Positions 39,328-48,008 of a DNA stretch of 48,008 nucleotides are shown in pieces. The notes beneath the pieces were generated by a model that saw nothing but the letters and a program-made list of their open reading frames with translations, did not search any database and was not told where the DNA came from. The stretch is from Anaerolineae bacterium (GTDB lineage Bacteria > Chloroflexota > Anaerolineae > Aggregatilineales > Phototrophicaceae). Both the position numbers and the translations under genes were made by a program. The stretch covers positions 1 through 48,008 of the forward strand of contig JACSRP010000129.1 in NCBI GenBank assembly GCA_014879665.1, in the 5' to 3' direction. Each line of letters opens with the position of its first letter. Within the stretch, counting starts at the first letter, position 1.

Positions 39328-40911
39328 ATGATTATTTTTTATAACGCAAACATACATACGATGAACCCGCGCTCACCGCAGGCAGATGCCGCGATGGTGG
39401 ATGACAGCGGGCGTATTCGGTGGGTTGGCAGCTTAGGTGCGATGCCTACGATTGAGGGGGCTGATACGCCGGAACGCATCAACTTAGAGGGACGAACACT
39501 GATACCGGGCTTTAACGATGCGCATGTGCATATCTGGAAATTGGGACTTTTGCTGACGGTGCAAGTGGATGCGCGGGCGGCTGCTGCGCCGGATATTGCT
39601 TCAATCGTGATGAATTTCGCGGCGCGCGCTCAAGATACCTCGCCCGGCGTCTGGTTGACGGGCCGCGGCTATAACGAGGTTGAACTCCCCGAATACCGAC
39701 ACCCAACTCGCTATGATCTTGACCGCGCGAGTACCGAACATCCGATTGCGCTAACCCGCACCTGCGGCCATATGATTGTGGCGAACAGCAAGGCGCTAGA
39801 ACTTGCGGGGATCACCCGTGAAACGCCAGACCCTCCCGGCGGGTTTGTCGTGCACGATGGCAGTGGCGAGCCTACGGGGCTGCTTCAGGAAACGGCGCAG
39901 GGATTACTGACGCGGGTCATTCCCGATTATGACGATGAGACGATGGCGCGGGCGATACGTGCAGCCAATGATCATCAACTGCGGTTAGGGATTACCAGCG
40001 CAACTGATCCTCTGCTGACCCCGCTGCACCTGCGGGTATACCGCCAGCTTGAGGCTGCGGGCGATCTTGCAGTGCGAGTGAACGGCCTGCCCATTCGCCG
40101 GCCTGATGGCGGCACAGAGACGCTGCCGCTGCCGGAGCGATATATCAGTAATACGCTGCGAATTGACTGTGTTAAATTCTTTGCGGATGGCGGCTTGAGC
40201 GGGGCAACTGCCGCCATTAGCCAACCGTATAAGGAAACTGGCTCGCGGGGTGTGCTGCGATTTGATGATGATGATTTATTCAACCTGATGTGGGAGGCGC
40301 ATGATGCCGGATTCCGAATTGCGACTCATGCGATTGGCGATGTAGCTATTGAGCAGGTACTTTCGATCTATGAAGCGCTGTATGCGCGTAAACCTGTGGC
40401 CGGGCTGCGGCATCGGATTGAGCATCTGGGACTGCCTGATGCTGGACAGCTGACGCGCTGCAAGGCCAACAATGTGATCGCCGTACCGCAGACGATCTTC
40501 CTCTATGCGCTGGGTACTACGTTTCGCCGCTATTTGCCAGATGTCTATTACACCCGCTGTTATCCTGTACGTTCGATGCTGGAAGCTGGACTAACGGTTG
40601 CCTTGAGTTCGGATGCGCCGGTAGTGCCGGATGATAACCCGCTGTTAGGAATGAAGGCTGCGATAGATCGTCAGGATGGCAATGGCAATCCGCTGGCGCC
40701 AGAACAGGCGATCTCCGCCTACGATGCCTTATACGCTTATACCATGGGCGGGGCGATTGCCAGCGGCGATCAGGGCAACCGCGGCAGCATTGAACCGGGA
40801 AAATGGGCTGATTTCGCGGTGTTAAGCGATGATCCGCTGACCGTTCCTACGGAAGCACTGCCGGAAATTCGCGTACACCAGACCTATGTTGGAGGCGTGT
40901 TGGCGACATAG
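39328..40911 (+). CDS. YtcJ-like metal-dependent amidohydrolase
   Basis: 527-residue amidohydrolase-superfamily enzyme (Amidohydro_3, COG1574 type). The N-terminal beta-sandwich begins IIFYNANIHTMNP, and the metal ligands are seen in FNDAHVHIWK (HxH), the KFFADGGLSGAT lysine strand, ATHAIGD, RIEHLG and the terminal aspartate in ALSSDAPVVPDDNP. The C-terminal NRGSIEPGKWADFAVL is the usual return to the sandwich. Acts on N-acyl or amide compounds in the cytosol; its own substrate is unknown. Convergent with the histidine kinase gene. Confidence 0.9.
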   Translation: MIIFYNANIHTMNPRSPQADAAMVDDSGRIRWVGSLGAMPTIEGADTPERINLEGRTLIPGFNDAHVHIWKLGLLLTVQVDARAAAAPDIASIVMNFAARAQDTSPGVWLTGRGYNEVELPEYRHPTRYDLDRASTEHPIALTRTCGHMIVANSKALELAGITRETPDPPGGFVVHDGSGEPTGLLQETAQGLLTRVIPDYDDETMARAIRAANDHQLRLGITSATDPLLTPLHLRVYRQLEAAGDLAVRVNGLPIRRPDGGTETLPLPERYISNTLRIDCVKFFADGGLSGATAAISQPYKETGSRGVLRFDDDDLFNLMWEAHDAGFRIATHAIGDVAIEQVLSIYEALYARKPVAGLRHRIEHLGLPDAGQLTRCKANNVIAVPQTIFLYALGTTFRRYLPDVYYTRCYPVRSMLEAGLTVALSSDAPVVPDDNPLLGMKAAIDRQDGNGNPLAPEQAISAYDALYAYTMGGAIASGDQGNRGSIEPGKWADFAVLSDDPLTVPTEALPEIRVHQTYVGGVLAT

Positions 40912-40934
40912 ATCATTACATTGCTTAATATTAC

Positions 40935-43900
40935 TTAGGGCAAGGAAGACTGACCGCGCATATTTTTAACACGATCTGTTGTGGGAACGGTAAAGCTGAT
41001 ATTTGCCCCGGACAATGGGCTGGTATTTTCCACCCAGATGCGCCCGTCATGGGCTTCGACTGCCAGCTTACACAAGGTAAGCCCAAGCCCACTGCCGCGT
41101 GTTCCACGCCTCGGAATATTCTCTTTCACCTGACGGAAACGCTCAAAAATGCGTTCGCGTTCAGCGAAAGGGATGCCTACGCCGCTATCGGCAACGGAAA
41201 CTTTTATCTCATAGCCTTGCAACTGCGCGGAAATTAAGATTTGCCCACCTTGCGGCGTGTGACGTATGGAATTGTCAATCAAATTGACCAACACGCGACG
41301 GATGATGTCTTCATCAGCAAAAAGCTCTGGAAGGGCGCTATCTACAAAAATTTGGAGATCGATTTCGGCTTCTACAATACTGCTTAAAAGGGTGTTTATG
41401 GCGGCATCAAGCATTTGCGGAAGCGGAATTGCCCGACGGTTTAGCGGCATTTCACGGCGTTCCAGTTTCGCAATATCCAGTAGGCTGTCTACGATTCGCA
41501 TCAAGTCGCGCGCGCTTTCTTCGGCCACTTCAATCGTCTTACGCGCTATCGCGTTTTCAGGCGTATCAGCGAGATCTTCGTGCGCCAGAGTCAAGCCTGT
41601 TTGGATCGCCCACAAAGGCCCGCGCAGATCGTGAACCATCATGCGGGTGACTTCATTTCGATAATCGCTTAACTGCTGCTGCTCGGTCATATCTCTGAAC
41701 AATAGCAGTCGCCCGGTGATTTCACCGCCTTCGCTGCGAACCGGCCCCCCGACCTCCTCAATGTGAATGGTTTGGTCTCCGGTTTCACGGGTAAATTCAC
41801 GACGGGTAATGCGTTCAGGCTCAAGCCGGAGCTGGCGGGCAAGCTGTGTTAGTTCGCTGCGGCTGTAGCCCATGCCAATTGGCTCATCGCTGCCCATTGA
41901 CTGCGTGAGGATAGTGACCAGATGTTGACCTAATACCTCATCTTTTTCGAGGCCAATCATGCGTTCAGCGGCGGGATTGCAATCTATTAAGCGTCCGTCA
42001 CGATCCAGAAGGATGACACCATTGCGCGTAGAATTCAAAATCGCGGCCATGCGATTATTACCCGCGCGAATTTCCTCTACTAATGCCGTATTATCCAAAT
42101 GCCCGGCAACTTGATTTGAGAGCAGTATCAGGCTGTTCAGATCGCGTTGGCGCACCTTCATTCCGGACGGAAGAAGCACACATAATACATGACGGGTTCC
42201 GGCTGTGCCTTTAATCGGAACGCTGATTAAGGTCTCATTATTGCCCACACCCTCTTCAATTTTAATTTCGCCGGTGCGTGCGGCGTTCAGCGCCGCCTGC
42301 GATATGGCAGCCGGCTGCTGGGTCGTGCCGGTTTCAGGGCGCTTCAGCGCGACAATTAACGATACCTGATTGCTTTGTGGTAGATAGCGAAATAGTAACG
42401 CATCGTCTGCGCTAAGCATGGCACGCGCAGTTTCGATAATTGCACCTGCCACGGCGCGGATATTATCAGCTGTTGTTACACGCAGCGTCAGCGCCTGCAA
42501 ATGATGCAGGGACGCAATCTGATGTTTATGATCTTCAACCAAATGAGCATTTTCAATGCTAATGACGGCGTGGGCGGCCAATCTGGTCAAGAAATTAAGG
42601 TGATCGTCCCGAAAGAAATTGGAACGCCGGCTGGCAACCATTAGAACGCCGATCACGGCGCGATCACGTTCTAACGGCACTGCAACCAGTGAATGAAAAT
42701 CCGGAGTTAAATCGGTGACCATATTCGACTGACGAAGCTCTCCTATATTTCGAGATTCACCGGTTTTAGCAATACTCTCTACAAAATAATCACGCATACC
42801 GGATGATCGGAAACTATGGCGAATGTCTCCAATATGGTCGCGGGTGGTTAACGACCAGATTTCATCTCCGTCAGCGCGAATGGCTAGCAGCGCGGTATCG
42901 CCGCCTGCTGCCTGCATTGCCCCGGCTAACATCTGGCGCACAATCTGGTCAAAATTGAGCGAGGTCGAAATTTGACGCGCGGTATCTTCGATGATGGTTA
43001 ATTCGTCTAACCGCCGGTGTAATGCGCGATGGCCTTCCTCATATTCTTGTAGTGTTTGGATTTGAGCGGCAATTTGCAGCGCGGCTAATTCTAATAATTG
43101 AGCATCCGCTTCCTCAGTTTGCGCACTCTTTGTGATCAATAGTCCTAACGTGGACTCGCCGGTGCTCAAGGGATAAAGTGTGCTTCCGTCTAGCTGATAG
43201 GTTTGTAGGAACTGTTGCAGCGGCACTGGAAGATTGGTGTAATTGAGATGGACAAGGGGCGCGTTTGTCGAAGTTTTGGCTAGCAGCTTCACTATTTCGT
43301 GCCATTGGTCAAAATGAGCTTGAATGTACTCTTGCTGGCTTTCTCCCGTGGGTTTTATATAAAGTGAGACATTCGCTTCATCATCTTCATTAAGTATCAA
43401 AGCCAGCGATTTTTCTGGCAGCATTTCCCCGAGGATGGCAAGACTTTCTGCGACGATTTCATCTACCTGGCTGCGCAGCGCTGTCATCCGGCTGAGATGC
43501 GTCAGCTGCGCCATCTGAACAGCGTAACTTTCTAACACCTTGAAAAGGTGAGAATTATCCAGATATGAAGCGATCAAGCCGTCTAGCATCCGCATCAACG
43601 ATTGATCAATCGGAGGCGGAGAACTGTTTCCGCCGCACAGCAAAATCAACGAGCCTAAAATCGCGGTTTCGCCCTGTAAGGGCACGAGTAGACCGTAGTT
43701 GAACCCGGATTCAGCTGCGTATTGGCCGATGTTAGCGGGGAACTGCCTGCTTGTGTATGAATCGGATAGGGTGATCCACCCCTGAGATGTAGGCAAGCGT
43801 TCTGGCAAAGAAACGGGCCAACCTTCGGCGGTTGTACTGCCAACTGCAACCATTAATTGGGATGCGCCGGGGAGACCTTCCAGCGCGTAAAGCAGCACTG

Positions 43901-44222
43901 CATCAGCATGGGTAAGTTGAAGGGCTGTTTTACCGGCTTCATTGAGAGCCGTTTGGAGAGGTGCTGCCGGGTTAAAATGGCGGTTCAACTGCTCCAACTG
44001 CTCCAACACCGGGCCGCCGGGTGTTGGATTTTGACGATTGCTGATAGTTAGGGCAGCAGCGCCTATACTTATCACGAAGATAAGTATAGTGATCAAAAAT
44101 GAGGGAAGACTGCCGCTAAAAAGTGCGAGCAGCGCAGCAATGAAGGCAAGCGCCGAAACACCCAACAACAGCATCAAAACAAGCGAAAACCTGCGCGCGC
44201 GGCGCATCGTTGAAGGCATCAT
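40935..44222 (-). CDS. multi-GAF/PAS sensor histidine kinase
   Basis: Membrane sensor kinase of about 1095 residues. Two TM helices at the N-terminus are followed by about four GAF-like domains (the clearest near 415-560, TARQISTSLNFDQIVRQML; and near 585-720), a PAS domain (about 735-850, ILNSTRNGVILLDRDG), a HisKA domain with phospho-acceptor H-box MVHDLRGPLW, and HATPase with NLIDNSIRH, DSGVGIPFAERERIF and RGTRGSGLGL. There is no receiver or neighbouring response regulator, so its partner lies elsewhere. The chosen ATG (MMPSTMRRARRF) avoids a longer unlikely N-terminus; nearby ATGs are alternatives. Downstream of the O-antigen ligase gene. Confidence 0.85.
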   Translation of the reverse strand: MMPSTMRRARRFSLVLMLLLGVSALAFIAALLALFSGSLPSFLITILIFVISIGAAALTISNRQNPTPGGPVLEQLEQLNRHFNPAAPLQTALNEAGKTALQLTHADAVLLYALEGLPGASQLMVAVGSTTAEGWPVSLPERLPTSQGWITLSDSYTSRQFPANIGQYAAESGFNYGLLVPLQGETAILGSLILLCGGNSSPPPIDQSLMRMLDGLIASYLDNSHLFKVLESYAVQMAQLTHLSRMTALRSQVDEIVAESLAILGEMLPEKSLALILNEDDEANVSLYIKPTGESQQEYIQAHFDQWHEIVKLLAKTSTNAPLVHLNYTNLPVPLQQFLQTYQLDGSTLYPLSTGESTLGLLITKSAQTEEADAQLLELAALQIAAQIQTLQEYEEGHRALHRRLDELTIIEDTARQISTSLNFDQIVRQMLAGAMQAAGGDTALLAIRADGDEIWSLTTRDHIGDIRHSFRSSGMRDYFVESIAKTGESRNIGELRQSNMVTDLTPDFHSLVAVPLERDRAVIGVLMVASRRSNFFRDDHLNFLTRLAAHAVISIENAHLVEDHKHQIASLHHLQALTLRVTTADNIRAVAGAIIETARAMLSADDALLFRYLPQSNQVSLIVALKRPETGTTQQPAAISQAALNAARTGEIKIEEGVGNNETLISVPIKGTAGTRHVLCVLLPSGMKVRQRDLNSLILLSNQVAGHLDNTALVEEIRAGNNRMAAILNSTRNGVILLDRDGRLIDCNPAAERMIGLEKDEVLGQHLVTILTQSMGSDEPIGMGYSRSELTQLARQLRLEPERITRREFTRETGDQTIHIEEVGGPVRSEGGEITGRLLLFRDMTEQQQLSDYRNEVTRMMVHDLRGPLWAIQTGLTLAHEDLADTPENAIARKTIEVAEESARDLMRIVDSLLDIAKLERREMPLNRRAIPLPQMLDAAINTLLSSIVEAEIDLQIFVDSALPELFADEDIIRRVLVNLIDNSIRHTPQGGQILISAQLQGYEIKVSVADSGVGIPFAERERIFERFRQVKENIPRRGTRGSGLGLTLCKLAVEAHDGRIWVENTSPLSGANISFTVPTTDRVKNMRGQSSLP
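44063..44089. repeat. 11-bp perfect inverted repeat inside the kinase gene
   Basis: CTATACTTATC and GATAAGTATAG flank a 5-nt centre (ACGAA). It falls in codons for the second TM helix of the histidine kinase. An RNA hairpin near the start of the message is possible; the signal could also be chance. Confidence 0.4.
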
Positions 44223-44364
44223 CACTCGTAAAGCAGCGGGTATCGGCGAAGCCATAGCCCGTGAAATCATCCAACTCGTTCAAGCAAATGTTGTTATCAT
44301 TACAATTATCACTTTAAGAGGGAATCCCCCTGTTTTTTCCATAAGCTTTATGACTTGCAGAGTC

Positions 44365-45759
44365 TCAGCGCACCGTCACAGCGATTTTGTCAGAACTACG
44401 GCGGGGCTGAACCAGTACAAACAGGGCACAGGCAATACCGAGTAACCACCAAAGCCCGAAGGCGAAGCGATCCCATATCGTAATAGCATCGCCCAGTCCA
44501 AAAAAGGCGTGCGCAGTTAATCCCGCGGCAACCGCTAGCGCTAACATCTGTTCGTTGACTGATCCTTTTTGCCATACCTTCCAGAGCATCCACAGAGCGA
44601 CAATTTGCAGAGCGATATACAGCATAAATCCGGGTATGCCAAGATCTGCGGCGAACTGAAGCCACTCATTATGTGTGTGCGGAAGGATTCGCTGCCCGTT
44701 GATATAACCGGTGACGGGATAATCATCGCGCACAGGGCCATAGCGGAAGTTGTTTACGCCAACGCCACTTAGTGGGTGGTCAATCACAATTGAAAGTACG
44801 CTTTCCCACATTAGCAGGCGGCTGGATGCGCTGCCCTCGTCACGTTCGGCCAGTTCGGCAGCCTGCGGATTGATGATGCCGCTGAGGAGGACTAACTCAG
44901 TAATAAAGAAAAAGGCGACAATTCCAAGACCAATCTTTCGCCAGCGGCCAGATGGCACCATCAACCAGACAATGGCGAACAGAACTAAGAGGACGCCAAA
45001 AATTGCTAGCCGGCTTTGCCCTAAAAATAGCGCGCTCCAGAGGAAAATGAAGGCGGTGCTGGAGATGCCCGCCAGAACTAAACTTGAGCGTGCACCCGCC
45101 GCGCGCCACTGCCGCCATGACCATATACCAACGCCAGCGCAGAATGGCGCGAACCACGCCATCGCGCCGCCAATTTCATTTACGTTAAATCCCCCCTCAG
45201 CTCCGGGGAAAGCGCGAAATTGGGGAAGCAAATGAATGATGAATTCAAGCTGGTTGGATTTAGTGGTGTACTGGGCAGCAGTTAATCCGAGGATGCCTAT
45301 GAGTAAGCCTAGCCCTATGCTGAACCAGATCAGTTCACGGGCTGATCCCTGTCTAAAGGCACGATCAGCAAAGGTTGTTGCTATAAGAATGCCAAAAATT
45401 GGCCTGCCGAGCGCTACCAGATTGTAAGGAAGGGTGAACTGGATCGAGAGAATATCGAGATGAACGATGCCCTGACGATAGGGCGCGATAGCGAAGTTGA
45501 GAATGCCCAGCAAAATGAGCAGGATGAAGATAGGATCGAGTGGCGTGGGTTTCCATAATCTCCGATAGAGGATGAGACGGGCTGCCAGAATGGGCAGCAT
45601 GGCTAGAAGTGTCCATACACGGCGAAAATCTGGCGCCCAGAAGGCAGCGATCATGATCAGCAGCGCCAGCCACTCAAAATGCAGTACGATTCGTGCAATG
45701 CGCATAATGAAATGATTAGACTGGGCAGTCGCAGCAGGAAGCAGAGGGGACGATTGCAA
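44365..45759 (-). CDS. O-antigen ligase/Wzy-C family membrane protein
   Basis: 464-residue polytopic membrane protein with about 11-12 TM helices. The Wzy_C signature is in the large extracytoplasmic loop: SGVGVNNFRYGPVRDDYP followed by PHTHNEWLQFAADLGIPG, where the His and the AADLGIPG are characteristic. Such proteins join lipid-linked glycan to an acceptor or polymerise repeat units. The TTG at 45759 has AAGGA 10 nt upstream; an ATG at 45705 is an alternative without a ribosome site. It fits with the GT4 and YfhO genes in this window. Upstream in direction of the histidine kinase gene. Confidence 0.85.
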   Translation of the reverse strand: MQSSPLLPAATAQSNHFIMRIARIVLHFEWLALLIMIAAFWAPDFRRVWTLLAMLPILAARLILYRRLWKPTPLDPIFILLILLGILNFAIAPYRQGIVHLDILSIQFTLPYNLVALGRPIFGILIATTFADRAFRQGSARELIWFSIGLGLLIGILGLTAAQYTTKSNQLEFIIHLLPQFRAFPGAEGGFNVNEIGGAMAWFAPFCAGVGIWSWRQWRAAGARSSLVLAGISSTAFIFLWSALFLGQSRLAIFGVLLVLFAIVWLMVPSGRWRKIGLGIVAFFFITELVLLSGIINPQAAELAERDEGSASSRLLMWESVLSIVIDHPLSGVGVNNFRYGPVRDDYPVTGYINGQRILPHTHNEWLQFAADLGIPGFMLYIALQIVALWMLWKVWQKGSVNEQMLALAVAAGLTAHAFFGLGDAITIWDRFAFGLWWLLGIACALFVLVQPRRSSDKIAVTVR

Positions 45760-45824
45760 AACGGCGCGATCCTTTAGGCTGAATTTTAGGTGACGCTGTT
45801 ACAATATACAGTGAAGATTACTTC

Positions 45825-45830
45825 TATAAT
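45825..45830 (+). promoter_or_regulatory. -10 element of the SARP-type regulator gene
   Basis: A perfect TATAAT ends 11 nt before the ATG at 45842, predicting a leader of only about 5 nt. No Shine-Dalgarno fits in it, so translation is near-leaderless. Confidence 0.55.
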
Positions 45831-45841
45831 CCTAATTACAG

Positions 45842-47008
45842 ATGCCGCCGATGATTACTACACTGACAAATACTTCTTATGATGCAATCCACGAGCATAT
45901 TGCTGGCAAGAAGCTGGTCATTCTATACCCTGAAACGAAAAATCGAAATGTTTTTATCAGCTGCTTAAGCGAATATTACGGCATGTCTATGCAATATTAT
46001 TGCATTCGCGCAGAGCAGAAAACCTTGAAGAGCTGGTTATTAGGGCTGACCGGCAATGCAGATTTCCCCGTGCTTGCACAGGCGTTGAAGGATGGAGACG
46101 CAGCCAGTTGGGCGGAGGCGCTTTCGGCCGATTTTGCCAATATTGCGAAGCAGAACGGAGAAACTGCGCTGCTGTTGGATGAATATGATCGTGTATCCGG
46201 GCAGCGGGATGAAGCACGATTCTGGGGTGCCTTGCTTGCTAACCTTCCACGGGGCGTGCAGATAATTCTCAATGCCCGCCAGTTAGGGCGTGATCCATGG
46301 CAAGAATGGATCGAAAAGGGAGATGTGCGGGTGCTTGGCCGGGAATGGCGGGCTACATCCGGCATGTTTTCAGCTGATCCGTATGAACGCCCAACGCTGG
46401 AGGTTTTTACTTTTGGTGAAGGAAGGGTGCTCATCAATGGGCATGAGGTATCCCGGTGGGATGGCGTGCTGCCCCGAAACCTATTCTTTTATTTGATTGA
46501 TCGCCCCTTAGTCACCCGCGACGAGATTTTTCATGCTTTCTGGCCGACGCTTTCGGTTCGTGAGGCGACTAATGTTTTTCATGTGACCAAGCGCAAAATT
46601 ACGGATCGCCTGAGCCGCGCATCGGGCAATAAAAATATTGAGCTGACACAATATCGAAGCGGGTACTATATTCCCAGTGACCAGCTGACGCGATGCATAG
46701 ATGTTGACGAATTCCGGGAAATGGCTGAATGTGCTGAATCCGGCGGCGATGCTGCCAGTATGAAATTGTATTATTTACGCGCTGTCGAGCTTTATCGTGG
46801 CGAGTTCCTTGAAACTGTGGATATGGATTGGGTCGCTCAACGCCGGGAACAATATCGGGAGATGGTCACTGAAGCCCTCCAGGCTTTAAGCCAGATCGCG
46901 CTCGCTGAAAGCCAACCAGTGCTGGCAAGGGATTACTTGCTCCGCGCGCTGGCACATTCACCGGAACGGGATGATCTGCACCATTACTTGCAGCAGATCA
47001 CGGGCTAA
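45842..47008 (+). CDS. SARP/BTAD transcription factor with degenerate MalT-like ATPase domain
   Basis: 388-residue regulator. The C-terminal half has a winged-helix DNA-binding domain of the OmpR/SARP type (about 185-285, with REATNVFHVTKRKITDRL as recognition helix region) and a bacterial transcriptional activator domain (about 288-385, IDVDEFREMAECAESG...). The N-terminal half looks like a MalT/STAND ATPase: ALLLDEYDRV (107-117) is a Walker B and VQIILNARQLGRD a sensor-1-type strand. Yet the Walker A position reads ILYPETKNRN, without GxxxxGK[ST], so ATP binding is probably lost. It may sense another signal. Alternative start at the ATG of residue 4. Confidence 0.75.
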   Translation: MPPMITTLTNTSYDAIHEHIAGKKLVILYPETKNRNVFISCLSEYYGMSMQYYCIRAEQKTLKSWLLGLTGNADFPVLAQALKDGDAASWAEALSADFANIAKQNGETALLLDEYDRVSGQRDEARFWGALLANLPRGVQIILNARQLGRDPWQEWIEKGDVRVLGREWRATSGMFSADPYERPTLEVFTFGEGRVLINGHEVSRWDGVLPRNLFFYLIDRPLVTRDEIFHAFWPTLSVREATNVFHVTKRKITDRLSRASGNKNIELTQYRSGYYIPSDQLTRCIDVDEFREMAECAESGGDAASMKLYYLRAVELYRGEFLETVDMDWVAQRREQYREMVTEALQALSQIALAESQPVLARDYLLRALAHSPERDDLHHYLQQITG

Positions 47009-47049
47009 TTTCTTTAAGCAGTCGCTATAGAAGTCCTGAAAATTTTGGA

Positions 47050-47853
47050 TCAGGCGTCGGGAGGTCTGGCACTGAGTAAGCCCTCAGTGAGTGACTGGAC
47101 GTAGATATCCATCGGCCACTCGATGGCGACATCGGCAGTGGTGATCGGCGTATCGGTGAGCGTAATGCCCGTATCGCGCACGATGACGAAGGGCGTGGCT
47201 TCGTCGCGTTCGCCCATGACCAATTCGGCGGCGGCGCAGATCGTATCCGCGATGCCGCGCCGGGTGACGACGAGCGGGTTTCCAAAAAGATCAAGCTTGC
47301 CGCGTTCATCTTGCACCGGTGCGAAACCGGCAGTCGCCAGCGCGATCCCTGAAGTGCCGAGCCTGCCCGGAATGAGCCAGCTGTCGGTGAGAATCAAGCC
47401 AATTTCCACGCTTAAGCGTTTCTGGACAGCTTCGCGCAGTTTGGCGGCGCTGGCATAAGGATCGGATGAAAACAGCACAGCGCTGCCACCAGGTATATTG
47501 GAACGATCAATGCCTGCGTTGGGCGAAAGAATACCATCTTTGAAGGTGAGCAAGAATCCGGGAATGCCGCCAAAGATATGATCGGCTTCCTGCAAGACCA
47601 GTTGAGCGATAATTGGGTTCATCTGGTAACGTTCGGCCAATGCAGCGCCTTCAGGCGTGATCCCAATATCTTCCAGATTAACAATCCGGCCTTCACTAAT
47701 AGCGACATACTTGCTGCTCACCGCCAGCACATCGCCGTCTTGCAGCATATATCCGGCGTTCATCAGCGCGGTGATCAAAACTTCAACCAGATCAAAAGCG
47801 CTTTGTTGAACCGGGGCTTCTACAGGAATTAGCGTTACGGGTTTGCGCGGCAT
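47050..47853 (-). CDS. cofE: coenzyme F420-0:L-glutamate ligase-like protein (CofE family)
   Basis: 267-residue protein of the CofE/FbiB N-domain family, which adds glutamate to coenzyme F420-0. Family regions seen are GDVLAVSSKYVAISEG, the SPNAGIDRSNIPGG substrate loop, and DERGKLDLFGNPL. The usual DTFGRPWRxG motif is replaced by TDSWLIPGRLGTSG, so it is a divergent member and the activity is uncertain. No other F420 genes are nearby. AGGA lies about 12 nt before the ATG. Convergent with the SARP regulator. Confidence 0.75.
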   Translation of the reverse strand: MPRKPVTLIPVEAPVQQSAFDLVEVLITALMNAGYMLQDGDVLAVSSKYVAISEGRIVNLEDIGITPEGAALAERYQMNPIIAQLVLQEADHIFGGIPGFLLTFKDGILSPNAGIDRSNIPGGSAVLFSSDPYASAAKLREAVQKRLSVEIGLILTDSWLIPGRLGTSGIALATAGFAPVQDERGKLDLFGNPLVVTRRGIADTICAAAELVMGERDEATPFVIVRDTGITLTDTPITTADVAIEWPMDIYVQSLTEGLLSARPPDA

Positions 47854-47932
47854 CGGGGTATCGTTCCTACGTGGAAAAGATAAGTGGCGATGTTAGCATT
47901 GGGATTTCCCGCCGTGTAGGGTGGGTTTACTA

Positions 47933-47976
47933 TTGACCAGCATAGGAATAGAACACTACACTTGCCGTGTTTTCTA
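47933..47976 (+). promoter_or_regulatory. candidate promoter with TAGAA-N18-TTCTA operator at right edge
   Basis: TTGACC (47933-47938), an 18-nt spacer and TACACT (47957-47962) face right, out of the window. Overlapping it is TAGAACAC-N10-GTGTTTTCTA (47949-47976), 28 bp in total, the same outer layout as the inverted repeat at 24641-24668. The controlled gene lies beyond the window. Confidence 0.4.
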
Positions 47977-48008
47977 TGCAATGATGGAAGTCATCACACC
48001 ATGAGCGA

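Noticed and set aside
1-48008. CRISPR arrays, insertion sequences, phage or defence genes
   Set aside because: No regularly spaced direct repeats, transposase, integrase or known defence domains were seen in any supported ORF.

Overview
The window looks like a piece of a Chloroflexota (Anaerolineae-like) chromosome. This is inferred from gene content: a Thr/Pro-rich receptor-type Ser/Thr kinase, a SARP/BTAD regulator with a MalT-like N-terminus, an F420-0 ligase-like protein, a DUF177 gene beside an rpoD-type sigma factor, YfhO and multi-GAF histidine kinase genes, and moderate-to-slightly-high GC by eye. No rRNA, tRNA, CRISPR array, transposase or phage gene was recognised, so it reads as ordinary chromosome with many envelope and signalling genes.

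Layout. 1-5.2 kb: a bacterial PH-domain protein, then a leftward polyamine-type uptake block (two paralogous PotD binding proteins, PotA, and a COG2521-like methyltransferase translationally coupled to PotA) with no permease genes. 5.6-11.4 kb: a small membrane protein, a YfhO-type membrane protein, a LysM-M23 endopeptidase, a membrane-anchored NHL/SMP-30-like propeller and a small membrane protein. 11.6-15.9 kb: leftward genes for a Fur-family repressor, a GT4 glycosyltransferase, an AidB-like acyl-CoA dehydrogenase and a Ca2+/H+ exchanger. 16.0-25.3 kb: a lipoprotein class B PBP with an NTF2-like domain, a small DnaJ-zinc-finger-like protein, a GNAT-VOC fusion, a membrane protein, an ABC-F ATPase, an exported protein of unknown function, DUF952, a VOC protein with an elaborate operator region, and RidA. 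25.3-31.5 kb: the giant Ser/Thr kinase, then DUF177 and RpoD. 31.5-36.1 kb: exported M23-propeller protein, two-TM protein, HExxH protease and TolB-like propeller. 36.1-40.9 kb: SLC13/RCK transporter, CaiB/BaiF CoA-transferase and YtcJ-like amidohydrolase. 40.9-47.9 kb: multi-GAF histidine kinase, O-antigen-ligase-like protein, SARP regulator and CofE-like protein.

Themes. Many genes concern the cell envelope (two M23 peptidases, PBP, O-antigen ligase, YfhO, GT4, HExxH protease) and extracellular sensing. Exported proteins without exception carry zero or an even number of cysteines, which suggests oxidative (disulfide) folding outside the membrane. Regulation is visible at several points: a near-consensus promoter before potD1 and an intrinsic terminator between potD1 and potA; a cluster of TAGAACA heptamers at the VOC promoter, with a similar 28-bp inverted repeat at the right edge; recurring GGTACAAT -10 elements; and (near-)leaderless starts. 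No clearly novel multi-gene defence or biosynthetic system was found. The most distinctive items are the P-loop-less MalT-like/SARP fusion regulator, the permease-less tandem PotD cluster, the kinase with three jelly-roll-like ectodomains, and the TAGAACA operators.
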